64,000 nucleotides of DNA from Auanema rhodensis (Eukaryota > Nematoda > Chromadorea > Rhabditida > Rhabditidae), in assembly GCA_964057225.1 (NCBI GenBank), contig OZ059895.1, forward strand, positions 8,990,001-9,054,000, read 5' to 3'. Positions 1 through 14,872 of this stretch are shown piece after piece; the first letter of the stretch is position 1, and every line of letters begins with the position of its first letter. The notes under the pieces were generated by a model. It was not told where the DNA came from. It did not search any database and worked only from the letters and a program-made list of their open reading frames with translations. The position numbers were made by a program, and so were the translations under genes.

Positions 1-3000
1 TTGAAACTATTGAAATCATAGTTAAACAACATGAAACATTATTTCAGATCAATGTTATAGCTGACAATGGTAACCTTAAAGTACTTGTGCTTGGGGAACA
101 TGGTCAAAAGATTGCGGAAACATTAAATACTTTGCAATTAAGTATATTTATATATTTCTTATGAAATTTTGACATTGAATATTCCAGAGGAGTTTGAAGA
201 ACAAAATTTGGCTCTGACGGTTGATCTGGAGACTAAAACTCTTCAATTCCGGTTACATCGTAATGTTGAAGTTGAGACTGAGTTATTAGAAGATATTTTC
301 TGGGCTGATAGTACGATTCATGTCATACTAGGAGGATCAAGTACAGAAATCTTAGTTTGACAAAGGATTAATAGAATAATGTTATAGATAGTTCGATATT
401 AGGATGCGTATCTCTAATAACTGTTCAAATAGGTGATGGAGATGCTTACTCTCATGTCACTCGTCTTGATTCACAAGGTATTGATCTTTGCGAAGGAGAT
501 CAAGTTTGTTCTAAAAGGAATTGCGGCAAGGTTTGTGAATTAAGAAAATTGCGCAGACAAACTTATCTCTTTCAGGGCAATTGTCTTCAAAAAGAAGTTG
601 CAGTGTGTGATTGCTATGGTACTGGCTACTCTGGTCCAAGTTGTGAAACAGGTGAATTTCAAAATCAACTGACTTTTCCGATTTTCTTATTAATTCAGAA
701 GCACCAACAATTGAACTAAATAATTCTGGTGAAGATGCAGAAACATATATTTTATATAAACCATATACTAAAATACAAACAAATAGAATTGCATTACAAT
801 TCAAGGTATTTTCAAACTTTTTCTTTTCTTCTTTTTATGTTTTTCTTTTATAGTTTAAAGGATCAAACGAAGGTTTATTAGTTTATGGCTGGTTATCCAA
901 TGAAGAAGATTTGAGAATGTATGTTGTTGGCAATTTAGGAACTGTACAGATATCACCAAATATAACTTTAAAGTTTACATTGCAGCCTGAGCGCATGTTC
1001 GTTTTAAAAATTTGAATATTTAAAAACAAATTGTATTTTCAGATTTCACAAAGTTGAATTATTATTCAAAAGTGATACTTTACAACTAACAGTAGATGAT
1101 TCAGTACAAGAGGTTAATATTAATATAAATTTATAATTAAAAAACAAATATAATAATTCAGACTAAACTTGATTATCCATTAATTTTTAATAATTTAACA
1201 TTTGGCGCTGGACCATCTATGAATGGAGTATCAGATGTTGGATTAACTGGATGTTTAAAAGAAGTCTATGTTGATCATTATGATATACTTCGTTTAACAT
1301 ATGATCAAGATGAAAGAGTATATTTTTTCTGTTTATGTTTGTTTTAAAATAAAAATTTTCAGATCAAAACAACAAAAACTCCAAGAGAATGTTCACTTGA
1401 TAGTTATAATGGTGATTCTCTCTTAATAGAAGGTATATCATTGATGACACCTGAAGATGTAGGAGTTGCTAAATCACTTCAATATTCAGAAGAAGATGAA
1501 GATGATGAAGAAGAAGCAGAAGTAAGTATTATGATTTCACTATTTCAATATCATATCATTTTATTTTCAGACTGAAACAACGGGTATATATTCATTTGAA
1601 TTAATTTTAAAATCATTTTGATTTGATTTTTAGGAAAAGAAGTAATGATTTTACAATGTGAAAATATACATAAAAGTTTATGCCAAAATAAAGCTGATTG
1701 TCAAGTTGTTGATGGAAATGTCACATGTTTATGCCAATCGGGTTATACTGGATCATTTTGTCAATTTGGTTTGTATTTAATTAGTTTTTTCTTATTTTTT
1801 ATTTTATAAATTATAGTTCTTTTACCAAAAAGTTGTGCTGAAGCTAAACATTTCTTCCATTTACGTGACGGACCTACAAAATTGGATGTTGATGGTTCTT
1901 CGAAATTAAGATACTCAGTTGCAGTTTGTAATAATGGAATGTAATTTTCTAATTTTAATTTTATTTATTATATAATCAATTAATTATAGAACAACAATAC
2001 CTAATAATATGCCAACAGAAGCATTAATTCGTACAACTGATAGGGAACATTTGATATTCAGAATAAGCTATTTGGATTTCTTAGATGTTTCTAAATTATC
2101 AGCATTAATATCAAACTCAAAAGAATGTCTTCAAACTGTAAATTATACTTGTAATCGTGCTCCATTAAGGTTTTTATATATTTCTATCTTAATTATAATA
2201 TTTTCTTATTAGGTTTCATGATTCAACAACTTTCTTCCGTGTTGCAACTGGTAATAAAACAGTTTCCCAGATTGGTAGAGATAATGGTACTTGTCAATGC
2301 CATGATTTTCATAATTGTATTCATGATGGTATATCTTTTAATTTTACAATGTTATAAACTTTTCATTGTAGGTTATTGTCATTGTGATGCTGGAGGAAAT
2401 GCTCAAGATAGTGGAGTTCTTCGTGGAAGTCAAGCAGGAATAACAGAGGTACGTATTAACTATACAATCTAATACTAAAATAAAATAATAATTTTATTTA
2501 GATTTATTCATTATATACTAGTGGATCAGTTGCTGGAAGAATGAGTGTAGGACCTTTAGAATGCTCTGGCTTTGCTGGTAAGTATAAAGGAAATTCAGAA
2601 ATATATTTTTATTTTAGGTGAATATGATAGTATTCAATTCAGTCAAAAGAAAGAATTCAGAATTGATTATGAAAATAAAATCAATTCCTTCTCCATTCAT
2701 TTCAAAACTTCTGTAAATCAAGGTGTTTTACTCAACTTAGGAGACATTGTTGTTGAACTTGCAGATGGTTTGTTGTCAAATGTTGTGTTTGAAGATATAA
2801 TATTGGCTTAATTATAGCATATAGTATACGTGTAACACAAAAGGAAAATGAGATCGTATTAGGCTCACAAACAAAGTTTGTATTTCTTTTAATTCTTTTA
2901 AAGATTAATTAAATTTAGATTAAATAATTCACATTGGCATTTACTTCGTATTGAGTGGAATGAAGGAGAATTTTTATTTTCTGTTGATTCACATAATATT

Positions 3001-6000
3001 GTTTCAAAAACAATTTTGAAATCATCATCAAAAGAATATTTAATAATAAATAATATTGATAGGTATTAATTATATTATTATATAAATATATAAATTATAT
3101 ATTATAGAGGATTTTATGGATGTATTCGATCATTAACAATTAATAATGAAGTTCAAGCAATGAGAGAAATGGCCAGAAATCAGAATTTAGGTGAATATTC
3201 AAAATAATATAATATATAATCAAAATAATTTATTTATATATATAATCTTTTTCATTCTTCTTTCTTTTTTTTTTTAGATTTCAAGACTTGTAGTGAGCAT
3301 TGCAGCCATATAAGCTGTCAAAATGATGCAGAATGTATAGAGGTTTTACAGTAATTTTCCTAAAATATCATTGTAATTATCTTAATAGGATTATCAAAGT
3401 GATGAAGCTACATGTCGTTGTTTACATCCAGATATTCAAAGTGGTACTACATGTGAAATAGGTTTCTTATATAAAAATTTAAAAAATGTAATAAAGAAAA
3501 TACAAATAGATATAAATCATCATTCATCAGTCAGTTTACACGGTGGCTTCTTAACATATGAAAACATGAGTAATCCATTAATAGAGAATACGGTTTGAAT
3601 TATTATAATTATGTATTATATATATCCTTTGTTTATAGGTATTCTCTTTCCGTACAGATCAATCAAATGCTCTTCTTTTCTATGCTCATGATCATTTACG
3701 TAATTTCATTCAGGTTTTTAATAATTTTAAAGAAAAAAGAAATATTCAATAATATTTTAGATACATTTACGAGAAGAAGTTAATCTTACACTTACATTAA
3801 ATCGTGATCGAGTTATCTATTCATGTACACTCTCTGCTCCAAATGGCGATGAATTCAGCCATATGCAATGGATACAGGTCATAATAGATTCTTAATTTCT
3901 TTTTTTAAAACTTTTAATTTAGCTAGCTATTAAGCATGTTGATAAAGAATATACTCAATTACGTGTTAATGATGAAGCTTGTATCATACGTGTACCAATT
4001 CAATTATCTAAAGTTCTTATTACACAGTATACGAATTGGAACACAAATGGTTGGTTAATAATAAATTGTATTTTTACTTTATTTTATGATTCTAGATGGT
4101 GTTGAGTTACCAATTGGATTGAATCCATTACTAGTAGCTGATTCAACTCTGAAAATCTTCGTTGGAGGAGTTACGAATATTGAATCCGGCGATGGTAATA
4201 TCAAGATAGCGGCTAATCATACAATTATGTTTTGCAGATGTCGTACACAAGCTACTTCCAAACTATCGGTCAAAACTACCAAATCTTCAAGGATGCATGA
4301 GAGGGCTCAAAATTGGAAATCAAGTATTTGATATGCGCAATACTTCAATTGGAATACACCCAGATGATGAAAGTATGAATTTCTCAAAAAACATAATACT
4401 ATGGATAAAGTTTAGGACTGGTACGGATGGGATGTGATGTTGGATGTGATACATTAACATGTTATAATGGTGGGCATTGCTCAATAGGATGGAGAAACTA
4501 TGATCCTTCCGCATCTAAAACGAGGTGCGATTGTACACGAACTAGTTATGTTGGAGAGAGTTGTACTGATGGTTGGTGTCTTCTAATTGCAATTTCTTTA
4601 AATAATATTTATAGATAACGGCTTATTACTTTCGAATCAATATTTGGATTTTAACATAACATCTTTATTGCATCGGTTTGTCGATCCTCCACTCCGTGGG
4701 CAGAGTTTGAAATTTGCTTTTTCACCAACTGCAATGCGAACTCATTCTAGACAAGTGATAGCAGTGCTCCAGGTAGAAGATAGGTGAGAGCTCTATTCGT
4801 AATACTTTTAGTAATTAATATTTTCAGTTGGTTTGAAGTTCTATTAAATAGAAACAGCTCCCTGAATGTTGCTATACACAGCCCCGATGCGAGAGTACAG
4901 GTGATAAAATAATATTTTCAATTTTCTTTTAAACTAATTACTCAGGTTCTAACTTTCAATGGAAACTTCTCTGATGGTTATAGACACTTTCTTGTAGCTC
5001 GATTTGGTCCAAATACCGTAACTTCTGTGATGGTAAAACATTTATTTGCGTAATATGAATTATCAGAAACTTAGGTGGATAGTTCCCGTCAAACATTTTC
5101 GCACATTAAAAATTCTTTCCTGGATCTTCGAGGGTCAAAGCGCCTCGTGTTAGGAGGCAAGACAAATATGGTCGCAGATTATACAGCAAATGGATTGAAG
5201 AAATCGTATGATGGATGCATTTCAAGTATAAGCATAATCTAAGTCAATTTTTACATATACCTTTCCAGACGTGGAACTGAACGTTGGTGAAGGGACAAAA
5301 TCCTTAGAATTTAACCTTCTCGACCGTATTGATGATAGTGATGTAACAAAAACATCGCCAGGAGAATTTATAAGAGGTCGTTGTTCGGCATTCAGAATTC
5401 CAAACCAACCCCCGGTTTTACAAAATCCACTGAATCTTCCAATGTTTCATGCAATTTTCTCAAAAGAGGTTATGAACGGACCAGACCTTCCATCACTGAC
5501 TGAGCCAGAGAATTTCGGTATTTAAGCTACGCTGAAACCCGAAACAAAAAATAATTACAGGGTTCGTGCGAAAGTTCCTCCTTATAGTTGCCGGAATAAT
5601 CTTATTCCTCATCTTCATAACCATCTGTGTTTATTGCCTTAGACGATCAAGACGTAAACCACTCTACATTTCTAGAGATGAAGCTTTACCACTGCATTCG
5701 ACAAATGTCTTTATCAAAACAGGTTACCACTAACATTTTAATTCTATTCTATTTTATATTTCAGATCATCCAGCAGAGTCCAGATATCACATTCCTCCAC
5801 CTGATTTAGAATTGGATCAAACGTTACTAAGCTCCCCTGAGCCGAAGGAGAATGCGACATCCAGCCCTCGGGTTCGTGAAGTTCTTTCTTCGCGTGCGTC
5901 TAATGTCTGTCCTGCGTCTTCATCCTCACTTGGCTCATTAGATTCCCTAGAACTTATGACGCATTATTGAGATGTTTACCTGCACAAGAATGAGCTATTC

Positions 6001-6518
6001 CCTTAAACCATATAGTCCTGATCTCACGAACTTGATCAAACATACCGTATTCTCATCGCTCTTCTGGTTGTTACAGTATTGCTCATAATAAACATTCATA
6101 ATTAGTTTGTTTGAAGGTAGAAATAACGAAGTACCCTTGATTCCGAACACCAACCTACGTTTAACAAGCTTTGCATGTTTCAACCACACCCCATAATACT
6201 TGATTATAGAGCCAGCGATCCAATACTACATCATCCCGCTACTACACAGCAAACGAAGAAGTGTCCTCCGATGATGAAGACAAGACTATCGTTGCGGACG
6301 ATGACAATTATTTTCATCACAAACCGTATGTATTTTTAAACAAAACTAACTAATCTAAAATTTTCAGGGAACGTCCTTCAGCTTTCGATAGAACAGCTCC
6401 TCAAAGACTATCTTCATTCAGGAACGATCCTACAGCCCCTATAGGATCTCCACTAAGAGCAATCGAGAACCCTAGAAAACTTATACCAGTAGCGTCTCCT
6501 CAAATACCAAAAAAATAA
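1..6518 (+). CDS. Caspr / neurexin-IV-like adhesion receptor (5' end outside window)
   Basis: A many-exon gene for a single-pass cell-adhesion receptor. Visible order: end of a laminin-G domain (to about 430), EGF (about 500-650), LamG (about 700-1420), EGF (about 1650-1770), a degenerate fibrinogen-like domain (about 1815-2570), LamG (about 2610-3200), EGF (about 3280-3460), LamG (about 3480-4370), EGF (about 4430-4570), LamG (about 4620-5260), a linker, one membrane helix (about 5560-5640: LLIVAGIILFLIFITICVY) and a cytoplasmic tail. The fibrinogen-like block followed by C-x-C-x(5)-C and a GPLEC motif is the signature of Caspr/neurexin IV rather than classical neurexin, so NLR-1/ITX-1-type proteins are the likely orthologues. 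Basic and aromatic residues right after the helix (RRSRRKPLY) fit a band-4.1 binding site. Two C-termini are possible: TGA at 5968-5970, or a splice 5871 to 6210 ending at TAA 6516-6518. The family sits at neuronal or epithelial junctions. Confidence 0.85.
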
Positions 6519-6593
6519 TAAGCTTTACATTTTGTCAAAAAAAAATAGTCGTTAACAGCAATCCCTCAGTTTTTTCTGCGAAATCGCAATTTC

Positions 6594-6599
6594 AATAAA
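6594..6599 (+). terminator. Poly(A) signal of the Caspr-like gene
   Basis: AATAAA lies 76 nt after the distal stop of the Caspr-like gene. The convergent gene NAA38 stops at 6628, so the two 3' ends are about 110 bp apart and the untranslated regions probably meet or overlap. Confidence 0.5.
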
Positions 6600-6627
6600 C
6601 TTTTTATATAAATATATTTTATGAAAA

Positions 6628-6889
6628 TTATTCATCGGGAAAAAGTGCCATTTTGCTGACATGCTTCTTTGCAATCATAGCCATCCCAATATGTCTTGCC
6701 TGTTCATCAGGCTCCCATCTCTCCTCCGCTCTGAAAGCATTCAGAGTAAAACGAAGTGTACTTTCCCAACCTATTAATTATGAAGTTGGCATCCTTATCT
6801 GTACAGCTAAGAACTCCAAAAATCAAACGCCCATCGGTAAGTTGTACCTCCACCCATTGCCCAAGATATTTGTTAACAGCCTCCGTCAT
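6628..6889 (-). CDS. naa38: NAA38 / LSMD1-like Sm-fold subunit of the NatC N-acetyltransferase
   Basis: A small LSm-fold protein of about 73 residues. The first exon gives KYLGQWVEVQLTDGR, then GVLSCTDKDANFII, the Sm1 motif as found in NAA38 (LSMD1/Mak31). After a 40-nt intron (6731-6770) the second exon carries the Sm2-like HIGMAMIAKKHV. NAA38 is the auxiliary subunit of NatC, which acetylates Met-Leu/Ile/Phe N-termini with NAA30 and NAA35. Reading straight through the intron gives a wrong C-terminus and looks like a frameshift; removing 6731-6770 restores the frame and the family match. ATG at 6889 is chosen because the upstream in-frame sequence looks non-coding. An acceptor-like attaaag lies just before it. 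The gene follows the cyclin gene on the same strand 318 bp downstream. Confidence 0.8.
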
Positions 6890-7206
6890 CGCTTTAATTG
6901 CAATAGTACTTAAACAACATTTTTCAAAATATGAACAATGAAAAAGGTATCCAAAAAAAGCTGTCATTATACACATCTATACTAGCAAAAAACTGGTATA
7001 AATTGCGAAACAATACGCACTTGATAAGAATTTCTAACATCCAATAATGTTTACTGTGTTGGTCAGGACAATAACAATAAGTTAGTTACATTAAGTGAGA
7101 TCCAATAAGAATATGATCAGTATGTTTAGCGAACTATTTGTTCAATTACTAATTAGCAAAAATACAAGTACTTGACAAGAGCACTTAAATGTGCATTACT
7201 AGGTTT
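6890..7206. other. Spacer between cyclin B and NAA38
   Basis: 317 bp of AT-rich sequence with no supported gene. It holds the cyclin 3' UTR and the 5' region of NAA38. An acceptor-like motif lies just before the NAA38 ATG on the minus strand. Confidence 0.5.
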
Positions 7207-8601
7207 TTAGTTTACGAGATCTTTTAAGATGGCGATATCATCGACACTAAGACTAGAAACCTCTAAATTCTTAGGGTTTCCGTACTTCATCTTTATAGCA
7301 CGCATTCGTTGATAATCGTGTTGTTTTAGCACAGCTTGGGCAAGGCTTTGTATAGCTGGCTCCAGTTCAGAAATGGTAATATTAACCAATGCTCTGGAAT
7401 ATAATGACCGAGTAAATGAATGTAAAAAAAAAAGTATTACTTGATTTTTCTAGCGTTGATTTCTTGACCGGATAACCGACATGCTAACACAAGAGCTGCA
7501 ACAGCAACCCGAGAAGGTTGAACATGTGTTAGGTTATACTCCAATAAAGAGACCTTAATAGTACAATAGTAATAATAGAAAGAAAACATCCAAATAAACC
7601 TCCGCAAAGAATTTTGCTCTAACTTGCATCTTGGATGCAGCAATGCCTAACTCTGAACCTAGCCAGCGCAAAAATGTTAGTGGATTAGGTCTGGATAAGC
7701 GGCAACTGTAATACATGAAGATGCAAAAATATAAAGAAAGAAAAATCACCAGCAAGCTTCAAGAATTTTCATTTCCACACGAATTATTTGTTTCTTTGAG
7801 AAAGTATGATCAGTAATGTATTCAAAATCATTAATATCTGGGGCGTACATTTCCTCGTATTTAGAAGCAACAAGCCTTAAAAAAGAAAGTATACAAATAT
7901 GATGAATTAACTTACATGGCTCCAACGCCAACAAGTTGGAGCTCATCCTTCTCAACATCTACGTTTGAGAGTACACAATCAACAAGATAAATAGTAAGAT
8001 AGAGAGTTTCTGGTAGAAGATGGAAACGTTGGTGAACCTACAAATGTAAATAATCAATGTCACTTCATATACGCTTACTTGAACAAGCCAGTCCACCAAG
8101 ATAGCCCTCATTTTGGGAGTTACTGAAGTACAGGAACTCATAAAACCATGCTCTATTGGAAATTGATTTTCACAATGAAGTAAATATTTATAGACATCAT
8201 CGCTGAATTCAACGTACGAGAATTCTCTTTCAATACCCTTGACCTCGGGGTATCTTATCTCGTTTCTAACGATTTCTTTCTAAAATATGAAACTTCCTCC
8301 ATATGTTAAAATTCGACTCACCTTTTCCTTTTGAACAGGTTTTTCAACAGGCTGCTTAACAAGAGCAGTTCTAGCAGGCTAAATCAAAAATATAGAGAAT
8401 AAAATGAAAAAAAAAATTACTTGTGTTGCATTGTTTTTATTATCAACAAGAGGACGCCTCTGAACCAATCCCTTTTGTCCCAATAATGAAGATTTTCTGG
8501 TTTCAACATGCTGAACATCTCCAGCTAAAGATCTAACTCTCTGTAAAATATCATCAAGATACATTCAGTTTCAATAAACTAACCTTTCCAACAATATTCA
8601 T
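7207..8601 (-). CDS. B-type mitotic cyclin
   Basis: Regulatory subunit of CDK1 for entry into mitosis. The start exon encodes only MNIVGK. The N-terminal region contains a consensus destruction box RRPLVDNKN (R-x-x-L-x4-N), the signal for APC/C degradation. The cyclin box begins [16 protein letters not shown] and continues [16 protein letters not shown] and [18 protein letters not shown], all typical of cyclin A/B; the second cyclin fold follows ([17 protein letters not shown]). About six to seven small introns. The stop TAA is at 7207-7209. The sequence resembles B1/B2-type nematode cyclins more than A or B3, but I could not run a tree. A CHR/E2F/CCAAT element lies about 350 bp upstream. Confidence 0.9.
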
Positions 8602-9320
8602 TTTTATCTGTTAGATATACGAAGAAAATGACGCCAATATATATACAAGATACAGCCCACTTAATCAATTATGAACCTTAAAATGAGAGGTCAGCGTCTT
8701 TCACGTCTCAGGAACTCCGAGAAACATTCAAATATAATAATGAAGGATCTAAAGTTTATCCATATATTCCGGTATATACAGAGATATATATATATATAAA
8801 ACAATCTTTGTTGAAGCCCTAAGGGGGTATAGTTAGTAAAGAACTATTGATGCTAAAACAATTAGATGTTGTTGTACATAAGAGCATCATCTCACCGACC
8901 TCATCACAGCGACGCAGATGGCGGGCTTGATATTCAGGGTCATTGAGTGATTGGCGGGAAATTCAAATATGTCACAAACTACATTACAAATAATATGCAA
9001 TTTATAATCACAAAAAGTTAAATAGATTTTAACATATATATTGTAGTGTATGAACCCCATTTGTAATATTTAAAGATTATAAAATCGAAAATTTTATTCA
9101 ATTTGAGATATTCAATAGCATATAATAAAAAGCTACGCTATCACAGTAATTAATCAATGGGCAATTTGCACAACCTTTAAAAGAGTGAAAACAATCACAT
9201 CATGAAGTTAATCTAATTACAATTAGTGTACAAATAAAAACTTTAGAACAATTAAGCACCTAAAACATTTATTAATAGACTATTTAAAAATTTACAACTC
9301 AATGTTATTCTAGAAAAACG
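8602..9320. other. Promoter region of the cyclin gene and 3' region of the MTMR10-like gene
   Basis: About 720 bp without a supported gene. A short TA run lies at about 8785-8800. The notable content is the cell-cycle element at 8950-8967 and a second GGCGGG core at 8920-8925. The remainder is AT-rich. Confidence 0.6.
8950..8967 (-). promoter_or_regulatory. Composite CHR / E2F / CCAAT element upstream of cyclin B
   Basis: On the cyclin coding strand the 18 bases read TTTGAATTTCCCGCCAAT: a CHR hexamer (TTTGAA), a consensus E2F site (TTTCCCGCC) and a CCAAT box, fused without a gap. These are the element types that give G2/M timing and DREAM/E2F repression to cyclin B promoters in animals. Another GGCGGG lies at 8920-8925. 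The function is inferred from motif and position. Confidence 0.6.
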
Positions 9321-12140
9321 TCAAATTTGTGGACGAGTATAGCTTAATTCATTATTTGGTCGTTCTGGTGCTCGACGAACAGGAGTAAAGATACGGGGTT
9401 CATCTTTCTCAGCGGTAAAACTTGTACTCTTAAACAGTATTTTAGATATTCATCTCAATAAATTTAAAAACCATTGATGTATCTCGAACATTTAGTGAAG
9501 CTATAGAATAAGTGTCATTGTTTTCATCGACATCCAAATCTCTCCTATTTGATATATCTCTTCCATTACTGCAAATACCATCAGAATAAGGAAAGGAAGA
9601 GGCTATCTAAAATTACATTTGTTAAATGATAAAAACTATATTTTCATACGGGTAAATGCACATTTTTGAATTGTGATTTCCAGATACAATTATAACGATT
9701 TGCTACGGTGTCCATGACTGAATCCAATGCGAAATCGGAATATATACTGCCACCTGACTGAAACAAAATATTCAACTTGTTAGCTTGTTAGCTTGTTTAA
9801 CGACATTACTTTTATATTTGAGGGTTTTACCCAACGTAAATAACACAATTCCCACAACTGAATATCGATAGCTGTTGTTGGAGGTTTCAATATCTCCTCA
9901 TGCATTGACAGCTGATGTGGCTTGGGCGACTTAGGAATTGCTGTATACATTTTGTCTGAAAGTATAACGAAATCAATTAAATAGAACCGATGATACTAAC
10001 TTTGTCTTTTTTTCCGTGAAACTTCAGCCATTACTTGCGTTGCATCATTCACAACATTAGAAAATAGACGTCGATATTCCTCTGAATAGAAACGTTTGAG
10101 GGGAAAAGGGCCACCAGTTTTTTTTGTTGCTAATTGTTCATCAACAGAAGAGCATGCAAAAGCTGGTACGAATCCAGTTAAACACAGATCCCAAAGAGCA
10201 ATCAAAAGATGATCCGAGAAATTAAAACTGAAAAGAATGTATGAGAACACATAAAATAGACAGATGAATACTGCATTGGATATAATCGACGTAGCTGAGC
10301 CACACAATCTAAGAACAGAAGGAAATATGGTGCAGTTTGAAGCTCCTCATCGTCAATATGTGAATTTCCAATACAAAGATTCCTTTGCCCAAAAGGATGC
10401 CCAAGAGCTATCCATTCTTTAGCTAGTAAAGATTCAAACCCTATAACATATGATACGAATGTGTATCAACAATAAAACTACCTGCAGCAGACCGAAATGT
10501 AGAGTCCATACATATTTGAACCAAACTGGTTATTATAGGAGTGAGATCATATCCACTACGCTCTATAACAAAGAAAAAATCTACTTGTATTCATATTTAA
10601 GTGAATACCAAAAATAATCACAGATTTTCCATAGTCTTTAAATGCTCTGACGCATTCTTCAGTTGCTTTCATACAGTAAATAATAAGCTGAGTCCATCCT
10701 GTATCATGCAATCTTAAGAGCCAAGTTTTTTCTCTTGTTTCAAACAACTTCTGCGAATCTGAGAATATGTAACTTATATGTTTAAAATATTGATGTTATA
10801 CCTATCGAGCACATTTTGTGAAGTCTTTGATAACTAGCGGAAACCTTTTCAGGAGTTATTGAAAGATCAATAAGAACCTCATGTATTGATTGTCCACCAG
10901 ATTTCAAAACTTGAGTATAGAACCTATTATTCTTTAAAAACTAATGATCTTGCATATAACTAACTGTTTATATATTTTTTGAGCATTTTCATTATCATCG
11001 AATGTTGAAGAACGCAATAACATTCTTCCGTTTCCAGCGCTCCAAGTCCAAATCTGAATTCCTTATTTATAAAATAATAAATTAATAGAAAAACATACAG
11101 GAAATCTGCCACCGTGCCATCTTTCGAACATTCTACCAATCTCATAAGCTGTACAGTCTTCAGGAACAACAACGTAAGACGGATAGCTAAAACTATGTTA
11201 AGATCCATTCTTGTTTAATAATGCACTACCTATGAATAACACAATTCATTAACTCTCGTCGAAGATTACAAACACGCCAGCCTTTGGATGTTCCACATCG
11301 AGTTAATTCTTGAAGCCAAGAATTTTCATCGTTGTACTCAACTACAATTTTTGTTTGCTTTTCGGGATTTTGATAATACTTACTTTTAGTGTTCCACTCG
11401 CATAAAGCTCCAGTTTGCATCACCAAATCTATTGAAGTTGGTCGAGAAAAATGCAGAAGATTGTTTGCCAAATTGGGTGCATGTTGCGATTTAGTCAAAT
11501 CAATTGTAATAACACGGAAATCCTAGAAGTCTGAATGAGACTACATACTATTGCGGAGAATATACCTTTAGATATATTTTTAGACAAGATACGATATCTA
11601 AACTAGATAGCGAATGACAAAGTAGATTATACTTTTTCTTTGTGGCTGACATATGAACATTTTCTGCAATACGACACATGTTCAGATAAAGTAGAAACAG
11701 TTCTATGCTTACGATGAGCTGTTGCATAAAAAATTCTCTGAATCGAGCATAATGGAATACACAACTTCTCATCAATTATTGTAGACCGGGGTAATATGCG
11801 AGTCTATAATTATCCAGAAAATAAAAATAAAAGAAAAAAAGAAAGAACCGAGGATGTATTGGGTGTGAAGAATAAACACATATTTGTACAACTTAATTTT
11901 CCTCTCATAACATCTTCAAATTGAAAGCATAATGACACATCGTTGCAAGTAATACTTCCAATTTCATCTGATAATTCTAATTGTAATGCAAACATGTTGG
12001 GAACAACCTACTAGGAAGTAAAGCTCTCTCAGGTACACTTGAGGCTGGTTCACTCTAAATAAAACAAGCCAATACACCAAAGTAATAATTGAACTTACAA
12101 AAGATGTTTCTTGAGTCCTGATAAAACTTCTAAAACTCAT
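9321..12140 (-). CDS. MTMR10/12-type myotubularin pseudophosphatase
   Basis: A myotubularin-fold protein that matches vertebrate MTMR10/11/12 along its length. A PH-GRAM-like start (GKLSCTNMCLFF) is followed by SKGWRVCNLRRE, then PSYVVVPEDC and RFPIWTWSAGNGRMLLRSS, AAGFESLLAKEWIALGHPFG, PYFLLFLDCVAQL and a C-terminal IDIQLWELCYLRWV...GGSI block specific to this subfamily. The P-loop that reads HCSDGWDRT in active myotubularins is FERSGYDLT here: the nucleophilic Cys and the Arg are both gone, so it should not hydrolyse PI3P. Such members act as partners or adaptors of active myotubularins on endosomes. About 11-12 exons. The start ATG at 12140 needs a 35-nt intron (11977-12011) to stay in frame; ATG at 11995 is an alternative start. 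Confidence 0.85.
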
Positions 12141-12609
12141 GTTAGACTTTCATAACCTGGAACTTTGATTTTTCTTTTTTTTTTGTTGTCTTCTGTAGGC
12201 ATAATAACGATTGGATTCAACCAGTAAAAACTTCAAGTTACAGACCAAAATATTTATTATGTTGTGATAATATGCTGAAATGCCTTTAAGTATCACCAAA
12301 TGTACCACACAAACATAAGGCATTGTTGAACGAAGTAAATTAAATATTGAGCACTTAGAAAGATAAAATGAGATGTTATTAAAACTCATATGCTAAGCAC
12401 ACAGGGGTAAAAGTGTATGAGACAATCTACGATCTTCGGTCCTAAGGTAAGATGTAATAACATTTCAAATAGTTAAAGTAAGATTATGTACAATGAATAA
12501 AAATATCTCGATTAAAAGAAACAGACAATTCAGAAAATTTCCAGAACTTGTAAGATATTCACTGAAATTAGGATATGCAAATTGAATGACAACAATGATA
12601 ATAAATATA
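12141..12609. other. Spacer between CSK and the MTMR10-like gene
   Basis: About 470 bp with no gene I can support. A T-rich run with an acceptor-like gttccag lies about 20 nt before the MTMR10-like ATG on the minus strand, a plausible trans-splice site. Confidence 0.5.

Positions 12610-14872
<2,263 letters not shown>

Noticed and set aside
6707-6976. Apparent frameshift in NAA38 between the two Sm motifs
   Set aside because: A 40-nt GT-AG intron (6731-6770) restores the frame and the family sequence.
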